Of a DNA stretch of 7,666 nt, positions 1-6,589 are shown in pieces (the stretch's first letter is position 1; every line of letters begins with the position of its first letter). The stretch covers positions 1-7,666 of the forward strand of contig CAMCWJ010000135.1 of the NCBI GenBank assembly GCA_945882475.1, in the 5' to 3' direction. Both the position numbers and the translations under genes were made by a program. The notes below the pieces were generated by a model. That model saw only the letters and a program-made list of their open reading frames with translations, did not search any database and was not told the origin of the DNA. This DNA comes from Bifidobacterium breve. Its GTDB lineage: Bacteria; Actinomycetota; Actinomycetes; Mycobacteriales; Mycobacteriaceae.

Positions 1-1967
1 CCCAGCCGCGCGGCATCGTCGGGATGGATCTGCAGCGTGCAGCGGTTGGATCCGCCGGACAGCGCGGGCAGGTTGTGCATCCAGCTGTTGTTGGAGCGCA
101 GATTTCGTCGCCCGATGAGCAGGAAACCGTCGTCGCGGTTACCCAGCGACGCGTGCAGCCGGGGAATGTCGGCCAGTATCGCCTCAGGCGCCAATTCGAT
201 GGTGGCCGAAGGGGTTCGGAGGATCTCCGGGATCCGCGGCGTGAGCGCGCCGAGGTCCACCCCGTGCGGGTTATCCTTGAGTTTCTGCAGGGTCAGGCCG
301 TCGGGTCGGGCACCGAATGCGTCGCCGAAGGGGCCCAGCCGCAGCATCATGTCCAGGCGGCGTTCGTAGCCGCGGCCCTCGGGCAGCATCGCGGTCAATT
401 CCTCGACCCCGCGCCCGGTCACCGGGGAGTCCGGATCGGCGACCTCCTTGCCGAGGGTGCCCGCGATCACCTGGTCGTCGACCAGGGTGGGCTCGGCGTC
501 GGGTCCCATCCCGAGCACGATCAGCGCCAGCCGGGACAGGATCTCGCACTCGTCGGGCCGCCCGTCGGTCAGCGGCAGGACCGGCGGGGAGTAGCGGGCG
601 TTGTTACGCACCACCGCGGCGCTGAGCGCAATGTCGAAGTGCCCCGCGCGTGACGGCGGCGGGGGCGGCAGGATCACGTCGGCGTGCCGGGTCGTCTCGT
701 TGAGGTAGGGATCCACCGACAGCATGAAGTCGACGGTGTCCAGTGCTTCGCTCAGGCGGGGGCCGTCCGGCGCGGAGAGCACCGGATTGCCGGCGATGGT
801 GATCACGGCCCGGATCTGACCGTCACCGGGGGTCTCGATCTCCTCGGCCAACGCGACGGTGGGCAACTCCGACAGCGCCTCGGGGTGACCGGAGACCCGG
901 CTGTGCCAGCGGCCCGTGATGAAGCCGCGGCCGGGCCGGGCCGGCCGGGGTGCGGATGCGATCGGCGAACTGGCGAACATCACCCCGCCGGGCCGGTCGA
1001 GGTTGCCGGTCAGGATGTTGACGACGTCGACCAGCCAGCTGGTCACGGTGCCGAACTCGACGGTGGAGGTGCCCATCCGGCCGTACACCGCCGCACTCGG
1101 CGCGGCCGCGATCTCGCGAGCCAGAGTGCGGATCTCCTCGGCCTCGATCCCGCAGTGCGCGCTGACCTGCTCGGGTGGAAAGTGCGCTGCCGCGGCGCGG
1201 ACCGCCTCCACCCCGGTGACGTGATCGGCGAGCCGGTCGAGGTCCACCAGGTCCTCATCGAAGAGCACGTGCACCACGGCGAAGAGCAGAGCGCCGTCGG
1301 TGCCGGGCCGCGGGGCGAGGTGGCGATCGGCTAACTCGGCGGTGCGGGTCCGGTTCGGATCCAGCACGACCAGCCGGCCACCGCGGTGGCGCAGAGCTTT
1401 GAGCTTGCCGACGAAATCGGCCGCGGTGGCCAGACTTCCGTTGGACACCAACGGGTTTCCGCCGATGATGACGAGGTAGTCGGTGCGGTCGAGGTCGGGA
1501 ACCGTGAAGGCCAGCGGGTTGCCGTACAGGTAGCCGCACGCGACGTGCTTGGGCATCTGGTCCAGGGTGCTGGCGGAGAAGATGTTGCGGGTGCCCAGCG
1601 CCCGAATGACGGCGGGGCCGTAGAGCGCACCGGCGATGGTGTGCGCGTTGGGGTTGCCCATGTACACCCCGACCGAGGTGCCGCCGGTCGCGCCGATGAC
1701 CCGCTGCAGTCCCTCGGCGGCGGCGGCGAAGGCCTCGTCCCAGGTGACCTCGACGAGTTCGCCGTCGCGGCGCACCATGGGCCGCTGCAGCCGGTCCGGG
1801 TCGTTGTCCAACTCGGCGAAACTCGCCCCCTTGGGGCAGATGAATCCGTGGCTGAAGACGTCGTCGCGGTCGCCGCGGGCACCGCTGACGCGGCCGTCGT
1901 CGATGGTCAGCACCAGCCCGCAGGTGGCTTCACACAGGGGGCAGATGCGCAGGGCGGTATCGGTCAC
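1..1967 (-). CDS. Molybdopterin (bis-MGD) oxidoreductase, Rv0197-like, C-terminus cut by window edge
   Basis: The frame is open without a stop for 655 codons from a GTG at 1967 and leaves the window at position 1. It is probably a cytoplasmic DMSO-reductase-family enzyme binding molybdenum bis-MGD and one 4Fe-4S cluster; the substrate is unknown. The N-terminal cluster motif is RICPLCEATC (Cys9, Cys12, Cys16) followed by FICPKG (Cys44), so the true start must lie close to this GTG. Further family motifs are YMGNPNAH (residues 102-109), VIIGGNPLVSNG (166-177), TIAGNPV (390-396) and ADVILPPP (429-436). The molybdopterin-dinucleotide-binding C-terminal domain is entered at NNSWMHN (626-632) and MHP-like IHPDDA. 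No twin-arginine signal is seen, which argues for the cytoplasm. The Rv0197 family is about 760 residues, so roughly 100 are missing here. The usual Mo-ligand cysteine position appears to hold Asp136. The fold assignment is firm; substrate and partner are not known. Confidence 0.93.
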   Translation of the reverse strand, partial: MTDTALRICPLCEATCGLVLTIDDGRVSGARGDRDDVFSHGFICPKGASFAELDNDPDRLQRPMVRRDGELVEVTWDEAFAAAAEGLQRVIGATGGTSVGVYMGNPNAHTIAGALYGPAVIRALGTRNIFSASTLDQMPKHVACGYLYGNPLAFTVPDLDRTDYLVIIGGNPLVSNGSLATAADFVGKLKALRHRGGRLVVLDPNRTRTAELADRHLAPRPGTDGALLFAVVHVLFDEDLVDLDRLADHVTGVEAVRAAAAHFPPEQVSAHCGIEAEEIRTLAREIAAAPSAAVYGRMGTSTVEFGTVTSWLVDVVNILTGNLDRPGGVMFASSPIASAPRPARPGRGFITGRWHSRVSGHPEALSELPTVALAEEIETPGDGQIRAVITIAGNPVLSAPDGPRLSEALDTVDFMLSVDPYLNETTRHADVILPPPPPSRAGHFDIALSAAVVRNNARYSPPVLPLTDGRPDECEILSRLALIVLGMGPDAEPTLVDDQVIAGTLGKEVADPDSPVTGRGVEELTAMLPEGRGYERRLDMMLRLGPFGDAFGARPDGLTLQKLKDNPHGVDLGALTPRIPEILRTPSATIELAPEAILADIPRLHASLGNRDDGFLLIGRRNLRSNNSWMHNLPALSGGSNRCTLQIHPDDAARL

Positions 1968-2105
1968 GCTAGTTACTCTGCGCCGGGACCGGCTGGCAGG
2001 CAATAGACCACGCGATCGCCGGTCGGAACAAAACAGTCCGCAATCGGCGACAAGTTTGCTATGTTGCCGATGATCGTTCTGAAATCACCAGGAAGTGCGG
2101 GGACA
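1968..2105. promoter_or_regulatory. Divergent intergenic region, molybdoenzyme / secreted protein
   Basis: These 138 bp separate two divergent genes and must carry both promoters. For the plus gene, TATGTT at 2060-2065 fits the mycobacterial TANNNT -10 pattern and predicts transcription starting near 2072. That would place the upstream in-frame ATG (2061) outside the message and favour the ATG at 2106. GGAAG at 2091-2095 could serve as its ribosome binding site, with a longish spacer. A short inverted repeat, ATCGGC (2043-2048) and GCCGAT (2066-2071), flanks this -10 and could bind a regulator, but six-base arms are weak evidence. No convincing -10 was found for the minus gene; AGAG just upstream of its GTG is only a poor Shine-Dalgarno. 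Confidence 0.4.
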
Positions 2106-2240
2106 ATGAACTCGACGAAAGTTGCCCACAAGCTGAGGTCGGCTCGGAAGCCGGCCGTGAAAATGTCCCTGATGGGCACCGCGGCCGCCGTGGCAGCCTC
2201 CCTGGCGATGGGTTCTGCGCCGCCGGCCAGTGCGGCGGCG
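2106..2240 (+). other. Sec signal peptide region of the secreted protein
   Basis: The first 45 residues have a Lys/Arg-rich start, an uninterrupted Ala/Leu/Met/Val core and small residues ending PPASAAA. Signal peptidase I would cut after residue 43 or 45. There is no cysteine in a lipobox position, so the protein should be released or held non-covalently rather than lipid-anchored. Confidence 0.8.
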
Positions 2241-3836
2241 CTCAACATCGATCAACAGGTTTTGACCGCGGGTCCGCTGGTCAATCTGCTACCCGCGTTG
2301 GGCATCACCTCGATTGGCCCCATCTCGCTCGGGGTGATCCCGGTCGTCGCCCCGGACGGCGCGTTCCTGACGCTGCAACTGGTGCCTATCGACTATGACA
2401 CCCAGAACATTTACAACACCGTCAACGCGCTGCCGTTCAAGCGCCGTACCGGGTTTGCTGGCCTTAACCGGAATTTCTTCGACCGGGTGTACAGCCTCAA
2501 TGGCGAGGCCGCCGGGCAGTTCCCGGCAATCCTCGGCTCGGGCATAGGGACCGGCAATACAGTCCAGGCCTACCGCACCCAAATCGCCACGGTGCTCAAC
2601 AACGGGGCCGCTCCGAACGGCTTTACGCCCTATCAGCCCTCTGCGATCAACAACGTGCCGAACGAGACCAACCAGGCATTGCTGTTGCTGCGAAACTCGT
2701 ATCGCCCCAACGGCGGACTCCAGGCGAGGTTTGCCCCGCTGCTGAACCTTTTCGGCATTGATACGGCGATGCCCGCGCCGGGGTTTGTCAATAGCCCCAA
2801 CGGTCAGATAGGGCTCAACACCGCGACCGTCGATCTGACGTGGGCCTATGACCCGATTTCCGATTTCCCCGTCACTCTGAACCCGTTCGCGATCGCCAAC
2901 AGCCTGCTGGCCGGACTGCCGACCAACTTGGTCGGCGGGCTGGATGGAAGCGTCGGTGATCCCAGCGGCATCATCCTCACCAACGCCGACGGGACCCTCA
3001 CCAACCTGACTGGGCTGGGTCTCAATGTCGCCAGTGTTCTCGGCATCCTCAACCGGATCGCCGGATCCACCCTTGACATTGGAGTCGACGAGGGAAAGGC
3101 CTTCTACGGCGCTATCGTGCCCAATGATCTGCCGCTACTCGAGCCGTTGCGGCTGCCGTCGCGACTGATCAACGCGGTCTTCGGAACTGATCTGGGCACG
3201 CCGTTCGCTGATGCGCTGCAACCGGCCTTCGAGATCCTTGTGAACACCGGCTACTCCGACGTCATCACGCCGAACAACCTGAACAGCTGTGCGGTTAAGT
3301 GCGACACCGCCGATGCCCAGACCTACGCGCAACTGGGCTACAGCGCCTACGACCGAAGCTTCCTCACCCCTTCGGTTTCGGAGCCTTTCCTGTCGGTGAA
3401 TCCGCTGACCCCGGCGGAGTGGGTGCAGGTTCCCGGTGACGTGGTGAGAGCGCTGTTCACCGGCTTCGGCGACGTGTTCTTCCCGACGGCCCCGGCGACC
3501 CCGCCGGCGTCGGTCGTGCCCAGCCTCGCGCCGCCGGTCTCGGCCGCTCGGACCCTGGCCGCCGCCGTCGAGGCGCAACCGGCTGTTGTTGCGGAGGACG
3601 TGGCGGTACCGGACCCAGCACCGGTGGCGGCACCGCGGACCGACGTGCCGAACCCGGTGGTTTCGGCCCGCAAGGCCCGCGGTGCGGCGCTACGGGCGCC
3701 GGCGGCGGTGAATGCCCCGGCGGAGGCAGCGGCCGCGGAGTCGGGTAACGACGCGGTCCGGGCAACGGCCGATCAGAGCAGGGACGCGAGCACACCGAAG
3801 CGCGCCGCCAGGGCTACAGCCAGGGCAGCCGACTAA
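2106..3836 (+). CDS. Secreted protein, PE-PPE C-terminal-like domain with Ala/Pro-rich tail
   Basis: This encodes 576 residues. The ATG at 2106 is preferred over 2061 because it gives a compact Sec signal peptide: a basic n-region (residues 5-19, several Lys/Arg), a hydrophobic Ala-rich core (about 21-36) and an ASA-type cleavage site near residue 43-45. Mature residues 46-460 form a globular region rich in Asn, Leu and Pro. Residues 339-460 carry [35 protein letters not shown] and [15 protein letters not shown], which I recognise from the C-terminal part of secreted mycobacterial PE-PPE-domain proteins. The PE and PPE N-termini and an obvious GxSxG hydrolase serine are absent. Cys395 and Cys399 may form a disulfide. 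Residues 461-576 are a low-complexity Ala/Pro/Val tail turning basic at the end, likely disordered or cell-wall-associated. Codons such as ATA, TTT and TAT are commoner here than in the neighbours. The function is unknown; the family link is from memory. Confidence 0.85.
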   Translation: MNSTKVAHKLRSARKPAVKMSLMGTAAAVAASLAMGSAPPASAAALNIDQQVLTAGPLVNLLPALGITSIGPISLGVIPVVAPDGAFLTLQLVPIDYDTQNIYNTVNALPFKRRTGFAGLNRNFFDRVYSLNGEAAGQFPAILGSGIGTGNTVQAYRTQIATVLNNGAAPNGFTPYQPSAINNVPNETNQALLLLRNSYRPNGGLQARFAPLLNLFGIDTAMPAPGFVNSPNGQIGLNTATVDLTWAYDPISDFPVTLNPFAIANSLLAGLPTNLVGGLDGSVGDPSGIILTNADGTLTNLTGLGLNVASVLGILNRIAGSTLDIGVDEGKAFYGAIVPNDLPLLEPLRLPSRLINAVFGTDLGTPFADALQPAFEILVNTGYSDVITPNNLNSCAVKCDTADAQTYAQLGYSAYDRSFLTPSVSEPFLSVNPLTPAEWVQVPGDVVRALFTGFGDVFFPTAPATPPASVVPSLAPPVSAARTLAAAVEAQPAVVAEDVAVPDPAPVAAPRTDVPNPVVSARKARGAALRAPAAVNAPAEAAAAESGNDAVRATADQSRDASTPKRAARATARAAD

Positions 3837-5530
3837 TCGCAGACCGCACCGTGGGCGGCTGAGCCCACCAGCTTGCAGTACTTGGCCAGCACGCCGCGGG
3901 TGTAGCGCGGTGCCGGCGGGGTGAAACCTGCTCGGCGGGAATCGAATTCGCCGGGTTCGACCAGTACGTCCAGGGTCGCGTTCGCCACGTCGAGCCGGAT
4001 CCGGTCGCCGTCGGCGACGAACGCGATCGGCCCGGCATCGACAGCTTCCGGTGCCACGTGCCCCACGCACAGGCCGGTGGTGCCGCCGGAGAACCGGCCG
4101 TCGGTGAGCAGCAGCACGTCCTTGCCCAGGCCGGCACCCTTGATGGCGCCGGTGATGGCCAGCATCTCGCGCATACCCGGGCCGCCCTTGGGGCCCTCGT
4201 AACGGATCACCACCACGTCACCGGCGGTGATGGTGCCATTCTCGAGCGCATCCATGGCCGCGCGCTCGCCGTCGAAAACCCTTGCGGTGCCTTCGAAGAC
4301 GTCTGTGTCGAATCCGGCGGACTTGACCACCGCACCCTCCGGCGCCAGCGACCCGTGCAGGATCGTGATGCCGCCCGTGGGATGGATCGGGTTGTTCATC
4401 GCGCGCAGCACCTTGCCGTCGAGATCCGGCGGATCGATGTGAGCCAGGTTCTCCGCCATGGTCTTTCCGGTGACGGTCATGACGTCGCCGTGCATCAGAC
4501 CGGCATCGAGCAACGCCTTCATGATCACCGGCACCCCGCCGATGCGGTCGACGTCGCTCATCACGCTCTTGCCGAAAGGCTTGACGTCCGCCAGATGCGG
4601 CACTCGTGCGCCCACCCGGGTGAAGTCGGCCAGCGACAACTCCACCTCGGCCTCATGAGCGATCGCCAGCAGGTGCAGCACGGCATTTGTGGACCCGCCG
4701 AACGCCATCACCACCGCGATGGCGTTCTCGAACGCTTCCTTGGTGAGGATGTCGCGGGCGGTGATACCGCGGCGCAGCAGTTCCACCACCGCCATGCCAC
4801 TGCGGCGCGCGTACCCGTCGCGACGGCGGTCGGTGGCCGGTGGGGCAGCGCTGCCGGGCAACGACATGCCCAGGGCTTCGGCTGCGCTGGCCATGGTGTT
4901 GGCGGTGTACATGCCGCCGCAGGCACCCTCACCCGGGCAGATCGCGCGCTCGATGGCATCGACATCCGCCCGGGTGATCAAACCGCGCGCGCAGGCACCG
5001 ACCGCCTCGAACGCATCGATGATGGTGACCTCGCGCTCGGAGCCGTCGGGCATCTTCGCCCAGCCCGGCAGGATGGACCCGGCGTAGAGGAACACCCCGG
5101 AAAGGTCCAGTCTGGCGGCGGCCATCAACATCCCGGGCAGTGACTTGTCGCAGCCGGCCAGCATCACCATGCCGTCCATCCGCTCGGCCTGCATGACGGT
5201 TTCGACGCTGTCGGCGATGATCTCGCGCGACACGAGCGAGAAGTGCATGCCCTCGTGGCCCATCGCGATGCCGTCCGAGACCGAGATGGTGCCGAACTTC
5301 ATCGGGAAGCCGCCGGCCTCGAATACGCCCTCCTTAACCGCGTTGGACAGCCGGTCCAGCGAGAGGTTGCACGGCGTGATCTCGTTCCACGACGACGCCA
5401 CCCCGATCTGCGGTTTGGCGAAGTCCTCGTCGCCCATCCCGACCGCGCGAAGCATGCCGCGCGCAGCGGCCTTCTCCAGTCCGTCGGTGACGTCGCGGCT
5501 GCGGGGCTTGATGTCAGGGGTGTCGCTCAC
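3833..5530 (-). CDS. ilvD: Dihydroxyacid dehydratase IlvD
   Basis: IlvD dehydrates 2,3-dihydroxyisovalerate and 2,3-dihydroxy-3-methylvalerate to the 2-oxo acids that precede valine, leucine and isoleucine; it is a cytoplasmic Fe-S enzyme of the IlvD/Edd family. From the GTG at 5530 the product is 565 residues, normal for the family. Cluster and active-site landmarks are TPCNLSLD (Cys54), [10 protein letters not shown] (Cys127, with the usually carbamylated Lys129), [16 protein letters not shown] (Cys198, Cys204) and the catalytic-serine segment GRFSGGT near the C-terminus. The GTG begins [14 protein letters not shown], directly before the conserved DIKPRSRDV start of the mycobacterial enzyme. 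The frame stays open to an ATG at 5566 and another at 5701, but these would run through the palindromes and the divergent DUF305 gene. Its TAG stop overlaps the TAA of the convergent secreted-protein gene. It is close to the M. tuberculosis Rv0189c product as I remember it. Confidence 0.97.
   Translation of the reverse strand: MSDTPDIKPRSRDVTDGLEKAAARGMLRAVGMGDEDFAKPQIGVASSWNEITPCNLSLDRLSNAVKEGVFEAGGFPMKFGTISVSDGIAMGHEGMHFSLVSREIIADSVETVMQAERMDGMVMLAGCDKSLPGMLMAAARLDLSGVFLYAGSILPGWAKMPDGSEREVTIIDAFEAVGACARGLITRADVDAIERAICPGEGACGGMYTANTMASAAEALGMSLPGSAAPPATDRRRDGYARRSGMAVVELLRRGITARDILTKEAFENAIAVVMAFGGSTNAVLHLLAIAHEAEVELSLADFTRVGARVPHLADVKPFGKSVMSDVDRIGGVPVIMKALLDAGLMHGDVMTVTGKTMAENLAHIDPPDLDGKVLRAMNNPIHPTGGITILHGSLAPEGAVVKSAGFDTDVFEGTARVFDGERAAMDALENGTITAGDVVVIRYEGPKGGPGMREMLAITGAIKGAGLGKDVLLLTDGRFSGGTTGLCVGHVAPEAVDAGPIAFVADGDRIRLDVANATLDVLVEPGEFDSRRAGFTPPAPRYTRGVLAKYCKLVGSAAHGAVCD
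3851..3868. terminator. Hairpin just past the secreted-protein stop, possible terminator
   Basis: GTGGGC (3851-3856) and GCCCAC (3863-3868) form a perfect 6-bp GC stem around a six-base loop, 14 bases after the TAA of the plus gene. It lies inside the 3' end of ilvD, so it also codes. No T-run follows on the plus strand. It is the only stem placed to end transcription of the convergent pair, but a chance hairpin is quite possible in DNA this GC-rich. Confidence 0.25.
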
Positions 5531-5537
5531 GCCGATC

Positions 5538-5543
5538 AGTATG
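5538..5543 (-). promoter_or_regulatory. Candidate -10 of ilvD
   Basis: Read on the minus strand, CATACT lies seven bases before the GTG at 5530. It keeps the most conserved A and final T of the mycobacterial -10. It predicts a transcript starting at or one base before the GTG, so ilvD mRNA may be leaderless; no Shine-Dalgarno precedes the GTG. With a 17-bp spacer the -35 would fall at 5561-5566, inside the first palindrome. Confidence 0.45.
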
Positions 5544-5560
5544 CCTGCCGGGCGTTCGGG

Positions 5561-5570
5561 CCCCATGGGG
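5561..5570. promoter_or_regulatory. Palindrome CCCCATGGGG, copy 1 (ilvD side)
   Basis: This is a perfect 10-bp palindrome identical to the one at 5578-5587. Unlike copy 2, it lacks the flanking ATA/TAT bases. It would cover the expected -35 of ilvD, so it may be a second, weaker repressor site or half of an extended operator. Its ATG also lies in frame with ilvD, but I regard that as coincidental. Confidence 0.4.
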
Positions 5571-5601
5571 TTGTATACCCCATGGGGGTATCCGGTAGTC
5601 T
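5571..5601 (+). promoter_or_regulatory. Promoter of the DUF305-ricR operon
   Basis: TAGTCT at 5596-5601 matches TANNNT, and exactly six bases separate it from the ATG at 5608, so the predicted start of transcription is the A of the ATG (leaderless mRNA). No Shine-Dalgarno precedes the ATG, which agrees. A possible -35 is TTGTAT at 5571-5576, with an unusually long 19-bp spacer. The operator-like repeat sits between the two elements. Confidence 0.55.
5575..5591. promoter_or_regulatory. Putative RicR/CsoR-type copper operator
   Basis: ATACCC (5575-5580) and GGGTAT (5586-5591) are perfect inverted arms around five bases, enclosing palindrome copy 2 (CCCCATGGGG, 5578-5587). A/T-flanked C-tract/G-tract repeats of this kind are typical operators of CsoR-family Cu(I) repressors, and M. 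tuberculosis ricR is known to repress its own promoter. The site overlaps the promoter spacer, where bound repressor would block RNA polymerase, and the operon it controls encodes RicR itself. The repeat is seen directly; binding is inferred. Confidence 0.7.
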
Positions 5602-5607
5602 GACGCC

Positions 5608-6192
5608 ATGACATTCCTACCGATGCGCGCCGGGGCCGCGCTTCTCGCCGCCGCCCTCCTGTCGTCCTGTACCTCGGCCACCGAACAGGGCCGTGGCGCA
5701 CAGCCGCCGTCGTCGGCGAGCGTCACCGCAGAGGTGGCGGCGCACAACACCGAGGACGTGATGTTCGCCCAGATGATGATTCCGCACCACCAGCAGGCGA
5801 TCGAACTGGCCGAACTGGTGCCGGGGCGCTCGACAAACCCGGAGTTGCTCGCCCTGGCCACCCGGATCGCTGGTGAACAACAACCCGAGATCGACACCAT
5901 GAAGGCCCTGCTGCTGCAGTGGGATGCAGATCCGTCTGCGGGGCACGGCGGCCACGGCGGAATGGCCGGCATGGTCGACGAGGCGACGATGAACCGGCTG
6001 ATGGCCCTCAGTGGCCCGGCGTTCGAGTCCCTGTGGCTGCAGTCGATGATCAGCCATCACCGGGGCGCCATCGAGATGGCCGAGACCGAGATCGCCGATG
6101 GTCGCAACGCTGACATGACCACCCTGGCCAAGAACATCGTCGCGGCCCAACAGGCCGAGATCGACCAGATGACAACGATGGCGGCGAACTGA
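5608..6192 (+). CDS. DUF305 Met/His-rich lipoprotein, probable copper-binding
   Basis: The 194-residue product begins with a lipoprotein signal peptide: hydrophobic residues 8-18 and the lipobox LSSC, with Cys21 as the lipidated residue. It should be anchored on the outer face of the membrane. The DUF305 domain (about 45-194) shows an internal duplication: [13 protein letters not shown] (56-68) followed by QQPEIDTM (91-98), then [13 protein letters not shown] (146-158) followed by QQAEIDQM. The paired MxxHH motifs plus a linker [11 protein letters not shown] (112-122) offer many Met and His ligands suited to copper. DUF305 proteins such as cyanobacterial CopM bind copper; a role here in periplasmic copper binding is inferred from that, from the operator and from the ricR partner. 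It is the first gene of the operon; its TGA is one base before the ricR GTG. Met6 is an alternative start, but the ATG at 5608 fits the promoter position. Confidence 0.93.
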   Translation: MTFLPMRAGAALLAAALLSSCTSATEQGRGAQPPSSASVTAEVAAHNTEDVMFAQMMIPHHQQAIELAELVPGRSTNPELLALATRIAGEQQPEIDTMKALLLQWDADPSAGHGGHGGMAGMVDEATMNRLMALSGPAFESLWLQSMISHHRGAIEMAETEIADGRNADMTTLAKNIVAAQQAEIDQMTTMAAN

Positions 6193-6193
6193 C

Positions 6194-6484
6194 GTGGCTG
6201 GCGAGCAGGGATATTCGGACAACAAGGACAACTACGCGAAGCGGTTGCGCCGGATCGAGGGTCAGGTTCGGGGCATCTCCAAGATGATCGAGGACGACAA
6301 ATACTGCATTGAGGTGCTGACCCAGATCAGCGCGGTCAACAGCGCACTGCAGTCGGTCGCACTGGGTCTGCTCGAGGAACACCTCAGCCACTGCGTGAGC
6401 CACGCCATCGCCGAGGGCGGAGCCGAGGCCGACAAGAAACTCGCCGAGGCGTCGGCGGCGATCGCCCGACTCGTGCGCTCCTGA
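6194..6484 (+). CDS. ricR: Copper-sensing repressor RicR (CsoR/DUF156 family)
   Basis: This 96-residue protein starts at GTG, separated from the preceding TGA by one base, so translation is probably coupled. CsoR-family repressors are all-helical tetramers that leave DNA when they bind Cu(I). The ligand triad is complete: Cys38 (DDKYCIEV), His63 and Cys67 (EEHLSHC), with the C-x24-H-x3-C spacing of M. tuberculosis CsoR Cys36-His61-Cys65. Tyr37 matches its Tyr35. The N-terminal RLRRIEGQVRGI (residues 17-28) is the family's basic DNA-contact region. The short C-terminus, ending AIARLVRS, and the total length match RicR (Rv0190) rather than the longer CsoR. The residue in the place of CsoR Glu81 seems to be a Lys or Leu. 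RicR in M. tuberculosis controls copper-protection genes and itself; here the likely operator is 5575-5591. Confidence 0.94.
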   Translation: MAGEQGYSDNKDNYAKRLRRIEGQVRGISKMIEDDKYCIEVLTQISAVNSALQSVALGLLEEHLSHCVSHAIAEGGAEADKKLAEASAAIARLVRS

Positions 6485-6589
6485 GCGTCGGCCCGTTCGA
6501 CTGGTCGGTGTTGTCTCGGCATGGTCTCGAACCGGCGTATCGGGGTGTCGGGACGCCGGAGTGCGGGCCGGCGGTGGATACCGTGACGC
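6485..6589 (+). promoter_or_regulatory. ricR-MFS intergenic region with hairpin and candidate -10
   Basis: This 105-bp gap holds CGCCGG (6554-6559) and CCGGCG (6568-6573), a 6-bp stem with an eight-base loop and no T-run; it could be a weak terminator or chance. TACCGT at 6579-6584 fits TANNNT and lies five bases before the GTG at 6590, so the transporter gene probably has its own promoter. I see no second copy of the ATACCC-N5-GGGTAT operator. Confidence 0.35.

Noticed and set aside
1331..1882. 183-residue minus-strand frame within the molybdoenzyme
   Set aside because: It is out of frame with the true gene, and its Thr/Ser/Pro/Arg-rich product is a typical GC-rich frame artefact.
24..2006. 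Several plus-strand open frames (24-653, 684-1334, 1386-2006)
   Set aside because: They are antisense shadows of the molybdopterin oxidoreductase, whose minus frame is continuously open and carries the family motifs; the plus frames show no recognisable domain.
2061..2105. Upstream start (ATG 2061) for the secreted protein
   Set aside because: It overlaps the likely -10 TATGTT and puts 15 extra residues before the basic n-region of the signal peptide.
4058..5143. A 361-codon plus-strand open frame opposite ilvD
   Set aside because: It arises from the high-GC codon pattern of ilvD; its product is rich in His, Gly, Arg and Gln without any motif, and ilvD is certain on the other strand.
5531..5701. 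N-terminal extension of IlvD to the ATG at 5701 or 5566
   Set aside because: It would run through the operator, both promoters and, for 5701, the DUF305 coding region; the added residues (many Arg, Gly, Pro) do not resemble IlvD.
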